A stretch of 64,000 bases of DNA from Duganella flavida (GTDB lineage Bacteria; Pseudomonadota; Gammaproteobacteria; Burkholderiales; Burkholderiaceae_D), in contig NZ_WWCN01000019.1 in assembly GCF_009857445.1 (NCBI RefSeq), positions 1 to 64,000 on the forward strand, read 5' to 3'. A program made the translations under genes and the position numbers. The first letter of the stretch is position 1. Every line of letters begins with the position of its first letter. Below are positions 45,554 through 54,703 of this stretch, piece by piece. Below the pieces are notes generated by a model that saw only the letters and a program-made list of their open reading frames with translations, searched no databases and was not told the origin of the DNA.

Positions 45554-45593
45554 CGTATACTTTGTATACGCTTTTATAACGTCGAATGTTATA
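45554..45593. promoter_or_regulatory. Two adjacent palindromes upstream of a small gene pair
   Basis: CGTATAC-TTT-GTATACG (45554-45570) and TATAAC-N7-GTTATA (45575-45593) lie back to back in AT-rich DNA, ending 10 bases before the ATG at 45604. They would overlap a promoter and look like operator sites for one or two dimeric regulators. Confidence 0.6.
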
Positions 45594-45603
45594 GGAGAGG
45601 ATC

Positions 45604-46032
45604 ATGGCATCTGATTTTTATAAGTACTTCAAAGAGAATATGGACAGTTTGGGCTTGGACTGTCCAGAAACGCTGTTTGCTACCAAGGGTACCGCGATTA
45701 ACACGGCCGCGACGATTTTATCGGCGATCCAGCAGCATGGTTCCAAGGTTACGGTGGCTGAATTGGTCGGTGCGGGGACTGGGTTGGAAAAGCTGCTTTA
45801 TCTCGGTGCCTTGCGTGCGTCGTTTTACGTCGGCGCTGTTATTGGCAGCATTGCGGTGGCGACGGGGCGATCGCTGGCCGGCGGTACGTCGCTATCGGAC
45901 GTGCTGATGTCTGCTCGCGGCAATAATTTGCATCGTCCCTGGCTTGCTGGTGTTTTGACTCGTTGGCCCGGAATCTATCGGCCGGAAGTGAACTCGCGAA
46001 AACTCTATCGCCAATCCTGGAGCAGGCCATGA
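45604..46032 (+). CDS. Small hypothetical protein with hydrophobic core
   Basis: The 142-aa protein has a helical N-domain (SDFYKYFKENMDSLGLD), a hydrophobic, Gly/Ala-rich middle (LRASFYVGAVIGSIAVATG) that may insert in a membrane, and a basic C-terminus. The start follows ATAGGAGAGG. It overlaps the next gene by 4 bp (ATGA). A toxin/immunity or holin-like pair is conceivable from size and coupling, but no family match is evident. Confidence 0.72.
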   Translation: MASDFYKYFKENMDSLGLDCPETLFATKGTAINTAATILSAIQQHGSKVTVAELVGAGTGLEKLLYLGALRASFYVGAVIGSIAVATGRSLAGGTSLSDVLMSARGNNLHRPWLAGVLTRWPGIYRPEVNSRKLYRQSWSRP

Positions 46033-46229
46033 AGGACCAGCTCGCGCTGCTCTTGTGCGGTTGCATTTCCGCGGCGCTGGCGTGGGCTTCGTGGCACTGG
46101 TGGAGCGATTACATCTCCTTTGCAGTGTTGGTGATTTTGTTGCTGGCCTATGCCGTCGACAATTTTAAATTGCGCAAGCAGGTGCGAAATTTATTGGCGG
46201 AGCGCGAGCGGCATTTGCGGGAACGGTGA
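46029..46229 (+). CDS. Small two-helix membrane protein
   Basis: The 66-aa protein has two hydrophobic helices (LALLLCGCISAALAWASW and YISFAVLVILLLAYAV) and a basic, charged C-terminal helix. It starts within the stop codon of the upstream gene, so it is translationally coupled to it. A membrane-resident immunity or accessory protein is possible; nothing in the sequence proves it. Confidence 0.7.
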   Translation: MKDQLALLLCGCISAALAWASWHWWSDYISFAVLVILLLAYAVDNFKLRKQVRNLLAERERHLRER

Positions 46230-46314
46230 TCGCCAGCGATATCGCCGATCGGCGGCTGACTGCGCGATGTCATGGAAAGCACCAACTGCTGCCCATTCAC
46301 ACAGCCTCAAACGG

Positions 46315-46343
46315 CAGCCGCAGACATCGCGTGTCTGCGGCTG
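46315..46343. terminator. Bidirectional terminator hairpin
   Basis: A perfect 12-bp stem (CAGCCGCAGACA / TGTCTGCGGCTG) with a 5-nt loop lies between the convergent genes ending at 46229 and 46353. It begins 9 bases past the pirin stop. T-rich DNA follows on the plus side (TTACGACTTTTA). Confidence 0.8.
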
Positions 46344-46352
46344 TTACGACTT

Positions 46353-47222
46353 TTACGCCTGGGCTTCTTCACCCAGTTTGCCGGCGCGGAAATCCTCCAC
46401 TGCGGCGAAGATTTCTGCCTGTGTGTTCATCACGAACGGGCCGTATTGTGCAATCGGCTCGTTCAGCGGCTGGCCGGCGATCAGGATAAAGCGGCTCGCC
46501 TCATCCGCCGTGACGATCACGCCGTCAGTGCCCTTGGTGTTGGCAAGGATCGCCATGCGGCCCGACGCCACAGCCTTGCCATCCACGGTCACTGAACCAC
46601 GATAAGTGAAGATGAACGCGTTGTGACCTTCCGGCAGCTGCTGGCTGAAGCTCGCGCCGGCCGGCAGGTTGACGTCGATGTACAGCGGTTCGGTGACTTC
46701 GCGCTGCACCGCGCCGTCCACACCGTGGCTACGGCCTGCGATTACCTTGACCTTGGCGCCTGCTGCGGTTTCGAACACCGGCACATCTTCGCCGTTGAAA
46801 TCGCGGTACCACGGATCGCGCATCTTGTCCTTGGCCGGCAGGTTAAGCCACAGCTGGAAGCCTTCCATCACGCCGTCTTCCTGCTCCGGCATTTCGGAGT
46901 GGATCACGCCACGGCCTGCGGTCATCCACTGCACACCGCCGTTGGTCAGCAAGCCTTCGTTGCCGGCGCTGTCCTTGTGGCGCATGCGGCCTTCGATCAT
47001 GTAGGTCACCGTTTCAAAGCCGCGATGCGGATGGCTAGGGAAACCGGCGATGTAATCGTTGGCCTGGTCGCTGCCGAAGTTATCCAGCATCAGGAACGGG
47101 TCGAGGCGGCGTTGCAGCGTTTGGGTCAGGACACGGTTGATCTTCACGCCCGCGCCGTCCATGACGGCTTGGCCGGTGATGATGCGTTCTACGCTGCGTG
47201 CGGTGTTTACTTGATCGGTCAT
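46353..47222 (-). CDS. Pirin-family protein
   Basis: The 289-aa bicupin shows the pirin metal motif and surroundings (FPSHPHRGFETVTYMIEG, WMTAGRGVIHSEMP). Bacterial pirins are often quercetinase-like dioxygenases or redox-linked regulators. It lies 14 bp behind azoR on the same strand, and both face a LysR gene, so it belongs to a redox- or quinone-stress unit. Confidence 0.95.
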   Translation of the reverse strand: MTDQVNTARSVERIITGQAVMDGAGVKINRVLTQTLQRRLDPFLMLDNFGSDQANDYIAGFPSHPHRGFETVTYMIEGRMRHKDSAGNEGLLTNGGVQWMTAGRGVIHSEMPEQEDGVMEGFQLWLNLPAKDKMRDPWYRDFNGEDVPVFETAAGAKVKVIAGRSHGVDGAVQREVTEPLYIDVNLPAGASFSQQLPEGHNAFIFTYRGSVTVDGKAVASGRMAILANTKGTDGVIVTADEASRFILIAGQPLNEPIAQYGPFVMNTQAEIFAAVEDFRAGKLGEEAQA

Positions 47223-47236
47223 GTCCTTCTCCTTGT

Positions 47237-47836
47237 TTAAACCAGAATTGCGTTGATGTCGGCTTCTGCTTGCGCCTGTGCTTTGGCGACGGCTTCCGGA
47301 CCCATGCCCAGGCCTTCAGCGAACACGTACTGCACATCGGTCAGGCCCACGAAGTTCAGGAACATCTTGATGTGCGCCAGCTGGGTGTCGGTAGGACCGT
47401 CACGGTGCATGCCGCCACGCGACAGGGTCACGTAGACTTTTTTACCGGTCAGCAGGCCGATTGGGCCGGTTGCGCCGTACTTGAAGGTGACACCGGCGCG
47501 GGCAATCGCGTCGAACCAGCTTTTCAGCTGGGCGGTGATGCCGAAGTTGTAGGTCGGCGCGCCGATCACGATCACGTCGGCCGCTTGCACTTGGGCGATC
47601 AGGGCATCGTCCAGGGCCACACGGGCGGCTTGTTCGGCGCTGCGCTGGTCAGCCGGGGTGAACAGGGCTTGCAGTGCAGGCTCGTCCAGCACTGGGTGCG
47701 GATCGGCGGCCAGGTCGCGGCGGGTCAGGGCAGCGCCAGCGTTGGCGGCGACGAGTTTGGCGACCAGGGCATCGGCCAGGCGGGTCGATTCGGAACCGGT
47801 GCTACGGGCGCTGGAATTGATTTGCAGGATGTTCAT
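47237..47836 (-). CDS. azoR: FMN-dependent NADH-azoreductase
   Basis: The 199-aa flavodoxin-like enzyme has the FMN phosphate loop NSSARSTGSESTRLAD, the APTYNFGITAQLKSWFD segment and the LSRGGMHRDG loop. AzoR reduces azo dyes and quinones with NADH. It is divergent from the LysR gene at 47949 and followed by pirin. Confidence 0.95.
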   Translation of the reverse strand: MNILQINSSARSTGSESTRLADALVAKLVAANAGAALTRRDLAADPHPVLDEPALQALFTPADQRSAEQAARVALDDALIAQVQAADVIVIGAPTYNFGITAQLKSWFDAIARAGVTFKYGATGPIGLLTGKKVYVTLSRGGMHRDGPTDTQLAHIKMFLNFVGLTDVQYVFAEGLGMGPEAVAKAQAQAEADINAILV

Positions 47837-47948
47837 GGTCTTACTCCTTCGTGTCTGGTTGAGTGCTGCGTCGATGGAGTAACTTTAATCGTTTCAAATA
47901 CAATGCGGAAGCCGCTAAAATGGATAACATTAATCCACCAATGGAACA

Positions 47949-48866
47949 ATGGACATGGAAATTGATCCCGGCGATCTACTTTTGTTTGCCCGCATCGTCG
48001 AATGCGGCAGTTTCAGCCTGGCGGCGGAGCGCGTGCAGCTGCCGAAGTCCACGGTTTCGCGCCGCATCACGCTGCTGGAGGGCAAGCTGGGCGAACGCCT
48101 GCTCCAGCGCACCACGCGCAAGCTGGTGTTGACCGAGTTCGGCGCCAGCCTGCTGGAACACGCGCGCAAGGTGGCCGACGAGACCGAGGCAGCCGGCGCG
48201 CTGGCCCAGCACCGGCAGGGCGCGCCGAGCGGCTTGCTGCGAGTGTCGATGCCGGCCGACTTCGCCAACGTGGGGATGAGCGCGATACTGGCGGAGTTCA
48301 TGGACCGCTATCCAGCCATTTCGGTGGAACTGGATTTATCGCCGCGCCGGGTGGATTTGGTGGCGGAAGGTTTCGATCTGGCCATCCGCATGGGCAACCT
48401 GCCGGACGACGCCACACTGGCGGCACGGCGCATCACCTTCAGTTCGCTGGCGCTGTACGCCTCGCCCAGGTACACCAACTTCCGTGGTCTGCCCGAGCAT
48501 CCAGACGACTTGTTCAAGCATGATTTGCTGAGCCTGCCGCCGCGATTGAACGGCATGATCCGCTGGCACCTGCTGCGCGGAAAAACGTCGTGGGAACGCG
48601 AGCTGCCGGTGCGTCTGCTGGCCAACTCGCCGGAACTGCTGGTGCGGATGGCGGCCACCGGCATCGGCATTGGCGCCTCGACTGAGGCGATTGCGCGGCC
48701 GTATGTGCAAACGGGGGAGTTGGTGCGGGTGCTGCCCGAGTGGGGCTTCCCAGAGGTGACGGGCTGGGCGGTGTTCCCGGGACGGCGGCTGATGCCGGCC
48801 AAGACCCGGGTCTTCATCGATGCGCTGGAAGCGGCCTTTGCGACCGGCCGTCCGGCGGGGATGTGA
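47949..48866 (+). CDS. LysR-family regulator (AzoR/pirin operon)
   Basis: The 305-aa protein has an N-terminal winged helix (FSLAAERVQLPKSTVSRRIT) and a periplasmic-binding-like effector domain. Its EFMDRYPAISVELDLSPRR segment is typical of the CrgA/YhcS-type LysR group. The 112-bp divergent spacer from azoR is the usual place for LysR control. It is convergent with psd and directly abuts it. Confidence 0.93.
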   Translation: MDMEIDPGDLLLFARIVECGSFSLAAERVQLPKSTVSRRITLLEGKLGERLLQRTTRKLVLTEFGASLLEHARKVADETEAAGALAQHRQGAPSGLLRVSMPADFANVGMSAILAEFMDRYPAISVELDLSPRRVDLVAEGFDLAIRMGNLPDDATLAARRITFSSLALYASPRYTNFRGLPEHPDDLFKHDLLSLPPRLNGMIRWHLLRGKTSWERELPVRLLANSPELLVRMAATGIGIGASTEAIARPYVQTGELVRVLPEWGFPEVTGWAVFPGRRLMPAKTRVFIDALEAAFATGRPAGM

Positions 48867-49730
48867 TTACTTCAGCTGGGCCATTTCCTCGCCCAGTTGG
48901 ACTGGGCCGGCCGGCTGCCAGGCCGGATTGAACTTCAGCACATCCTTCTGGAACAGCATCACCACGGTGGAGCCAAGCAGGAAGCGGCCCAGTTCATCGC
49001 CTTTTTTCAGCACGATGTTCTGGTCGGCGTAGCGCCATTCGGTCACTTGCGGCAGGCGCGGCGGATTGACCACGCCGTGCCATACCGTCGCCATGCTGCC
49101 GACGATGGTGGCGCCGACCAGCGTCATCACGAACGGGCCTTGGGCGGTATCGAACACACAGACCACGCGTTCGTTGCGGGCGAACAGGCCGGGAATGCCG
49201 CGCGCGGTGGTCGGGTTGACCGAGAACAGCTCGCCCGGCACGTAGATCATGCGGGTCAGCTTGCCGTCGATCGGCATGTGGATGCGGTGATAGTCGCGCG
49301 GGCTCAGGTAGAGGTTGGCGAAGCTGCCGTTGTTGAATTGCGCGGCCAGGGTGGCGTCGCCGCCGACCAGTGCGGTGGTGCTGAATTGGTGGCCCTTGGC
49401 CTGGAAAATCTGGTCGTCTTCGATATCGCCGAACTGGCTGATGCGGCCGTCGACCGGGCAGACGTAGGCGGCGTTGGCCAGCGGGCGGGCGTCCGGGCGC
49501 AGGGCGCGGGTGAAGAATTCGTTAAACGTCTTGTAATTGGCGATATTTGGATCGAGCGCCTCGTCCATATTGACGTTATAGCGCCCGACGAACCAGCGGA
49601 TCAAACCAGTCGTGTATTTGCCGGCCTTGGCGCCAGCAACACGGCCAGCGAAATTGGTCAGCGCGCTCTTCGGGAGCAAATATTGCGGCAAAACGGCAAG
49701 ACGATCGGACACGATAGCAAATCCATACAA
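48867..49730 (-). CDS. psd: Phosphatidylserine decarboxylase proenzyme
   Basis: The 287-aa membrane-associated enzyme makes phosphatidylethanolamine. It has the self-cleavage motif LGST in GRFLLGSTVVMLF near the C-terminus, whose Ser becomes the pyruvoyl group. The conserved DYHRIHMPIDG and CPVDGRISQFG blocks are also present. Its length fits the proteobacterial type I enzyme. It has no operon partner here. Confidence 0.96.
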   Translation of the reverse strand: MYGFAIVSDRLAVLPQYLLPKSALTNFAGRVAGAKAGKYTTGLIRWFVGRYNVNMDEALDPNIANYKTFNEFFTRALRPDARPLANAAYVCPVDGRISQFGDIEDDQIFQAKGHQFSTTALVGGDATLAAQFNNGSFANLYLSPRDYHRIHMPIDGKLTRMIYVPGELFSVNPTTARGIPGLFARNERVVCVFDTAQGPFVMTLVGATIVGSMATVWHGVVNPPRLPQVTEWRYADQNIVLKKGDELGRFLLGSTVVMLFQKDVLKFNPAWQPAGPVQLGEEMAQLK

Positions 49731-49757
49731 ATTAACGATCGTGCATTATAGCGTCCC

Positions 49758-49823
49758 ACTCCGGGGTCAGGTCCTCCATTTCAGCATGAGCTCGTGTAGA
49801 AATGGGGGACCTGACCCCGGAGT
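49758..49823. repeat. REP-like inverted repeat (66 bp)
   Basis: Two 24-bp arms (49758-49781 and 49800-49823) are complementary except for one position and flank an 18-nt loop. The core GGTCAGGTCC / GGACCTGACC resembles REP/BIME-type palindromes seen in beta- and gamma-proteobacteria. It lies between psd and the TonB receptor gene. No REP-associated transposase gene is in the window. Confidence 0.85.
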
Positions 49824-49871
49824 TGCGGCATAATGGCGGCACTTACTCATCCTACAACTTGCCAAATTCGT

Positions 49872-52073
49872 ATGACGCCGATTCGTGTGATGCCTGTCGC
49901 TGTGCTTTCCGTTTTTGTTGCCGCCGGAGCGGCGGGTGCCGAGCCGGAGCAGCCTAAGCAGGAAGAAATCCAGAAGGTAGAGATCAAAAGCTCCGCTGCC
50001 AAATATGATGCGCGCCGCGATGATACCGCTAGCAAGACGGTGGTCAGCAGCGAGGAAATCCAGAAATATGGCGATACCTCGGTCAATGATGTGCTGAAAC
50101 GCCTGCCGGGAATTACCGTCGGCGGAGCGGCGGGCCGCAGCGGAGGCGAGATCCGCATGCGCGGCCTTGGCGCCGGCTACACCCAGATTCTGATCAATGG
50201 CGAGCGCGCGCCAGCCGGCTTTTCCATCGATACACTGGCTCCGGATGTGATCGAACGCATCGAGGTGCTGCGCGCTGCCAGCGCCGAATTCAGCACTCAG
50301 TCCATCGCCGGCACCATCAATATTGTGCTGAAGAAGTCGCTGAAGCCGGCCCAGCGCGAACTCAAGGTGAGCTACGCCAAGGGCGAGAAATCCAACACGC
50401 CAAGCGCCAGCTTGCAGATGTCGGATAAGCAGGGTAGCACTTCGTATTCTTTCGGCGCCAACGCCTGGCACTTCAGCTATGGCCGTATAACGCCGACCTG
50501 GGAAACCGGCGAGGACGCCAACGGCGTGCCCAACCTATCACGCGCCTCGACTTGGCAAGACCGCGGCCACGGTGACGGTTTCAACCTCTCGCCACGCATC
50601 AACTGGTTGTTGGACAACGGCGACACGGTCACCTCGCAAACCTTCTTCAACTGGAACCGTTTCGGCAGCAGCAGCCACGGCCGCACAGAGACCGCGTTTG
50701 GCGCGCCGCCGGACTACGACCGCACCGACAACACCTACAGCAACCACAACGTCTTCGGCCGCACCGACCTGAACTGGGTACACAAGCTGGCGGACGGCGC
50801 CAAGCTGGACCTGAAGATGGCCGTCAGCGATGCCCACAACAGCGCCGATTCGCTGCAACTGGCGGGCAGCAACGGCCAGCCGGCCACCTTGCTCCGTACC
50901 GTAACCTCGGCCACGACCGAACAGGGCTTCAGCACCCAGGGCAAGTTCTCGACGCCGTACGTCTTCCGCAAGCCGGCCGACGGCGAGCCGGAAGCCACCG
51001 AGCACGCACTGGCGATGGGCTGGGACGCCGGTGTCACCCAGCGCGACGATACCCGCATTCAGCACGATGCCGACTTGCCGGGCAGTTCGCCGATCAACAG
51101 CGATGAAGGTTTTACGGCCAAGGTTACGCGGCTGGCGCTGTACGGCCAGGACGAGTGGAACATCACGCCGCGCTGGTCGATCTACACCGGCCTGCGCTGG
51201 GAAGGCCTGGACACGCGCGCCGACGGCGGCAGCATCGATGCCGTGCAAAACCGTTCCAGCGTCTTCAGCCCCCTGATGCAAACGCTGATCAAGCTGCCCA
51301 ACAAAAAAGACCAGGTCCGTCTGGCGCTGACCCGCACCTATAAAGCGCCATCCACCGCCGCCCTGATCCCACGTAAATTCACCTCGACCAATAACAGCCC
51401 GACCGAGCCTGACCGTCGCGGCAATCCCAACCTCAAGCCGGAACTGGCGCTGGGGTTGGACGCCTCGATCGAGCATTACTGGGGCGACGGCGGCCTGCTG
51501 AGCGCCAGCGCCTCCATGCGCCGGATCGACAACTACACCCACCAAGGCCTGTTCTACGAAGATCAGCGCTGGTTCTCGACCGCCATCAACGACGGCCGCG
51601 CTGAAACCCGCGGCATCGAGCTGGAAGCCAAGCTGCCGGCGCGCGCGCTGGTCGACCACGCGCCCAACCTTGACCTGCGCGCCAGCGTCAGCCGCAACTG
51701 GTCGCGGGTGGACTCCGTGCCGGGCCCGGACAACCGCCTCGACCAGCAAGTGCCGCTCAGCGCCACCCTTGGCATCGACTACAAAACGCCTGACGGCCAG
51801 ATGAGTACCGGCAGCAATTTCAGCTTCCGCAACGGCGGCCTCGCGCGCCTGAGTGGCACGCAGGGCGGCTACACCTCGGTGCGCCGCGATCTTGACGTCT
51901 ATGCCCTGTGGAAGCTCGACCACCAGAACAACCTGCGGGTGGCGGTGTCCAATCTGTTGGCCCAGGATTACACCACCGAAAGCTTGTACAACGACGCCAA
52001 CGGTTCGCTCAACCGCATGACTGTGGCAGGGGGTGAAACCCAGCTGCGCGTAACGGTAGAGACCCGCTTCTGA
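49872..52073 (+). CDS. TonB-dependent outer-membrane receptor
   Basis: The roughly 733-aa protein has a signal peptide, a plug domain (LKRLPGITVGG, then EIRMRGLGAGYTQILINGER, IDTLAPDVIERIEVLRAASA) and a beta-barrel ending in LRVTVETRF with terminal Phe. It imports a scarce ligand using TonB energy; the substrate (siderophore, glycan, metal) cannot be read here. The ATG at 49872 gives a compact signal peptide; an in-frame ATG at 49833 is possible and would start 10 bp after the REP element. Confidence 0.92.
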   Translation: MTPIRVMPVAVLSVFVAAGAAGAEPEQPKQEEIQKVEIKSSAAKYDARRDDTASKTVVSSEEIQKYGDTSVNDVLKRLPGITVGGAAGRSGGEIRMRGLGAGYTQILINGERAPAGFSIDTLAPDVIERIEVLRAASAEFSTQSIAGTINIVLKKSLKPAQRELKVSYAKGEKSNTPSASLQMSDKQGSTSYSFGANAWHFSYGRITPTWETGEDANGVPNLSRASTWQDRGHGDGFNLSPRINWLLDNGDTVTSQTFFNWNRFGSSSHGRTETAFGAPPDYDRTDNTYSNHNVFGRTDLNWVHKLADGAKLDLKMAVSDAHNSADSLQLAGSNGQPATLLRTVTSATTEQGFSTQGKFSTPYVFRKPADGEPEATEHALAMGWDAGVTQRDDTRIQHDADLPGSSPINSDEGFTAKVTRLALYGQDEWNITPRWSIYTGLRWEGLDTRADGGSIDAVQNRSSVFSPLMQTLIKLPNKKDQVRLALTRTYKAPSTAALIPRKFTSTNNSPTEPDRRGNPNLKPELALGLDASIEHYWGDGGLLSASASMRRIDNYTHQGLFYEDQRWFSTAINDGRAETRGIELEAKLPARALVDHAPNLDLRASVSRNWSRVDSVPGPDNRLDQQVPLSATLGIDYKTPDGQMSTGSNFSFRNGGLARLSGTQGGYTSVRRDLDVYALWKLDHQNNLRVAVSNLLAQDYTTESLYNDANGSLNRMTVAGGETQLRVTVETRF

Positions 52074-52091
52074 GGGTGGTATGATGCTCTG

Positions 52092-52436
52092 GTGAAAAAA
52101 CCGGACGCCTCCGATATTCCCCAGCCCGACGAAGCCAGCCTTCGCCTGGCACTGGCCGAGGTGCGCGATTTGCAGCGCACGGTCGCGGCGTTGCGCTCGG
52201 AACTGGAATTGGCGCACCAGGAGCGTCAGCGGCAAGTGCAGGATGCGGTCTCTGCTGCGCAAAGCGATATCCTGCAACTGCGCGACACCATCGGCGCACT
52301 GCGCACCAGCCTGGAAAAATCCGAGCAGCAGCGCATCGACGCGCTGCAATCGGCGTCCGCCGCCCATCACGCCGAAATCAGCCATTTGCACGATACCGTC
52401 AGGGCGCTGCGCACCGTGCTGGAGTCCAAAGCATGA
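52092..52436 (+). CDS. Small coiled-coil protein coupled to the nucleotidyl cyclase
   Basis: The 114-aa protein starts at GTG and is almost entirely heptad-like helix (LRLALAEVRDLQRTVAALRS, ILQLRDTIGALRTSLEK). It has no signal peptide. Its stop overlaps the cyclase start by 4 bp, so it is co-translated. It could be an oligomerisation or scaffold partner for the cyclase. Confidence 0.75.
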   Translation: MKKPDASDIPQPDEASLRLALAEVRDLQRTVAALRSELELAHQERQRQVQDAVSAAQSDILQLRDTIGALRTSLEKSEQQRIDALQSASAAHHAEISHLHDTVRALRTVLESKA

Positions 52437-54703
52437 CAGCCGGCGACCAGCCCGCGCTCCACGCCCAGCGCAAGCGCTTGCGCCAGGTAGAGCTGCTGCT
52501 GGAAGTCTCGCGCCGCATGGCGGCGTATGACACGCTGGATGAAATCCTCACCGCACTGGTCGAGGTCACCACCGAAGAACTGGATGCTGAACGCGGCACG
52601 CTCTTCCTCAACGATGCCGAAACCGGCGAATTGTTTTCCCGTGTCGCGCAGGGCAATATCCAGCGCGAGATCCGCTTCCTCAACCACACCGGTATTGCCG
52701 GCCACGTGTTCACCACCGGCGAGGCGGTGATCATTGCCGATGCCTACGCCGATGCGCGCTTCAACCGCTCCATTGACGAGCAGACTGGCTTTGTCACCCG
52801 CACCATTTTGTGCGTGCCGATCAAGACCGTGAAGGGCGAGATCATCGGCGTGTCGCAAACGCTGAACAAGCGGCGCGGCAAATTCACCCGCAGCGATTTG
52901 CAATTGCTGGAGGCACTCACCACGCAAGGCACGCTGGCGCTGCAAAGCGCGCGCTTCCTCGAAAGCATGAAGAAGATCCGGCGCCAGGAGATGGAGTTCA
53001 TCGACGTGGTGTCCGAAGTCACGGCCGATATCAAGCTCGGCTCGCTGCTGCAAAAGGTGATGGGCGAGGCCACGCGCCTGCTCAACGCCGAGCGCTCGAC
53101 GCTGTTCCTCAACGACGAGAAGACCAGCGAGCTGTGGTCGGAGGTAGGGCAGGGCCTGGAGTCGCTGCAAATCCGCCTGCCCAACAACGCCGGTATTGCG
53201 GGCGCGGTGTTCACGTCCGGGAAGACCATCAACATCCCGTACGCGTATGCCGACTTGCGCTTCAATCCGGCATTCGACAAGAAGACTGGCTATTTCACCC
53301 GCTCGATTCTGTGCGTGCCGATTGTGAACAAGGCCGGCAAGATCATCGGCGTGACCCAGGTGCTGAACAAGCGCGGCGGCCCGTTCAGTGCGGAAGATGA
53401 ATCGCGGCTGCGCGCCTTCACCGCGCAAATTTCAATCGCGCTGGAGAATGCCAAGCTGTTTGCCGACGTTCAGCAAATCAAGAACTACAACGAGGCCATG
53501 CTGGAGTCCATGTCCAACGGCGTGATGACACTGGACAGCCAGGAGAAAATCGTCACCTGTAATGAGGCCGGGCTGCGCATCCTGCGTGCCAGGGGGATGG
53601 GCATTGTCGGCCAGCAGGCGGCAGAGTTTTTCGGCGTCGCCAACACGTGGATCATGGACCGGCTGCGGCAGGTGGAAGTCAACGAAGAAGCCGAGCACCT
53701 GATGGATGTGGAACTGGTGCTGGGCGACGAAACGCGCTCAGTCAACCTCAGCGTGCAGCCGCTGCTGTCGATGGAGAAAAAGCGCATCGGCTGGATGCTG
53801 ATGATCGAGGACATTTCCAGCGAAAAGCGCCTGCGCTCCACTATGTCACGCTACATGGACCCCGGCATCGCCGACCAGATGGTGGCCAATGGCGCTGAAA
53901 TGCTGGGCGGGAAAAACGTGCCGGCGACCGTGCTGTTCTCGGACATCCGCAGCTTCACCACCATCACCGAGCAGTTCGGCGCGCAGGGCACGGTGACCAT
54001 GCTCAACGAGTACTTCACGCTGATGGTCGACTGCATCCAGCGCGAAGAGGGCATGCTGGACAAGTTCATCGGCGACGCCATCATGGCCGCGTTCGGCATC
54101 CCGGTCAGCCACGAGGACGACCCGGACCGCGCCGTGCGCACCGCCATCGCCATGGTCAACGAGCTGCGCATCTGGAACCTGGTGCGGGCGGGCGAGGGCA
54201 AGCCGCCGGTGGAGATCGGCATCGGGCTGAATACCGACCAGGTGGTGTCGGGGAATATCGGCTCCAAGAAACGCATGGATTACACCATCATCGGCGACGG
54301 CGTGAACCTGGCGGCGCGGCTGGAATCGGCCTGCAAGCAGTACGGCGCGCGCATCCTGATCAGCGAATTCACCTACCGGGCACTGCGCGGCACCTACCGC
54401 ACACGCGAGGTCGACATCGTGGTGGTGAAGGGCAAGACCAAGCCGGTGTCGATTTACGAAGTGCTCGACTATCACACCGAAGAAAGCTACCCCTCCTTGC
54501 AGGAAGCGATGGGCCTGTTCCGCAACGGCCTGCAGAGTTACCGCAAGCGCAGCTGGACTGCCGCTTGCAAGCTGTTCGAAGAGGTGATGGTGCTGAATCC
54601 GCGCGACCAGGTAGCGGAACTCTACGTGGAGCGCTGCCGTCACATGGCGGTCAATCCGCCCTCGGCCGATTGGGACGGCACGTTTATCATGGAATCGAAG
54701 TGA
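52433..54703 (+). CDS. GAF-GAF-PAS class III adenylate/guanylate cyclase
   Basis: The 756-aa protein has two tandem GAF domains (about 25-165 and 195-340, each with the [ER]GTLFLND / ERSTLFLND pattern and the FNxxxDxxTG/FxTRxILCVP block), a PAS-like region (about 350-460) and a C-terminal class III cyclase domain. That domain's metal-binding Asp residues are in VLFSDIRSFTT and KFIGDAIMAAFG. It should make cAMP or cGMP in response to a GAF-bound ligand. It is flanked by a coupled coiled-coil gene and an abutting LysR gene. Confidence 0.93.
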   Translation: MTAGDQPALHAQRKRLRQVELLLEVSRRMAAYDTLDEILTALVEVTTEELDAERGTLFLNDAETGELFSRVAQGNIQREIRFLNHTGIAGHVFTTGEAVIIADAYADARFNRSIDEQTGFVTRTILCVPIKTVKGEIIGVSQTLNKRRGKFTRSDLQLLEALTTQGTLALQSARFLESMKKIRRQEMEFIDVVSEVTADIKLGSLLQKVMGEATRLLNAERSTLFLNDEKTSELWSEVGQGLESLQIRLPNNAGIAGAVFTSGKTINIPYAYADLRFNPAFDKKTGYFTRSILCVPIVNKAGKIIGVTQVLNKRGGPFSAEDESRLRAFTAQISIALENAKLFADVQQIKNYNEAMLESMSNGVMTLDSQEKIVTCNEAGLRILRARGMGIVGQQAAEFFGVANTWIMDRLRQVEVNEEAEHLMDVELVLGDETRSVNLSVQPLLSMEKKRIGWMLMIEDISSEKRLRSTMSRYMDPGIADQMVANGAEMLGGKNVPATVLFSDIRSFTTITEQFGAQGTVTMLNEYFTLMVDCIQREEGMLDKFIGDAIMAAFGIPVSHEDDPDRAVRTAIAMVNELRIWNLVRAGEGKPPVEIGIGLNTDQVVSGNIGSKKRMDYTIIGDGVNLAARLESACKQYGARILISEFTYRALRGTYRTREVDIVVVKGKTKPVSIYEVLDYHTEESYPSLQEAMGLFRNGLQSYRKRSWTAACKLFEEVMVLNPRDQVAELYVERCRHMAVNPPSADWDGTFIMESK

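Noticed and set aside
50538..52391. 617-aa open frame on the minus strand
   Set aside because: Antisense to the TonB receptor gene, whose plug and barrel motifs are clear. The shadow runs across two genes and has no domain.
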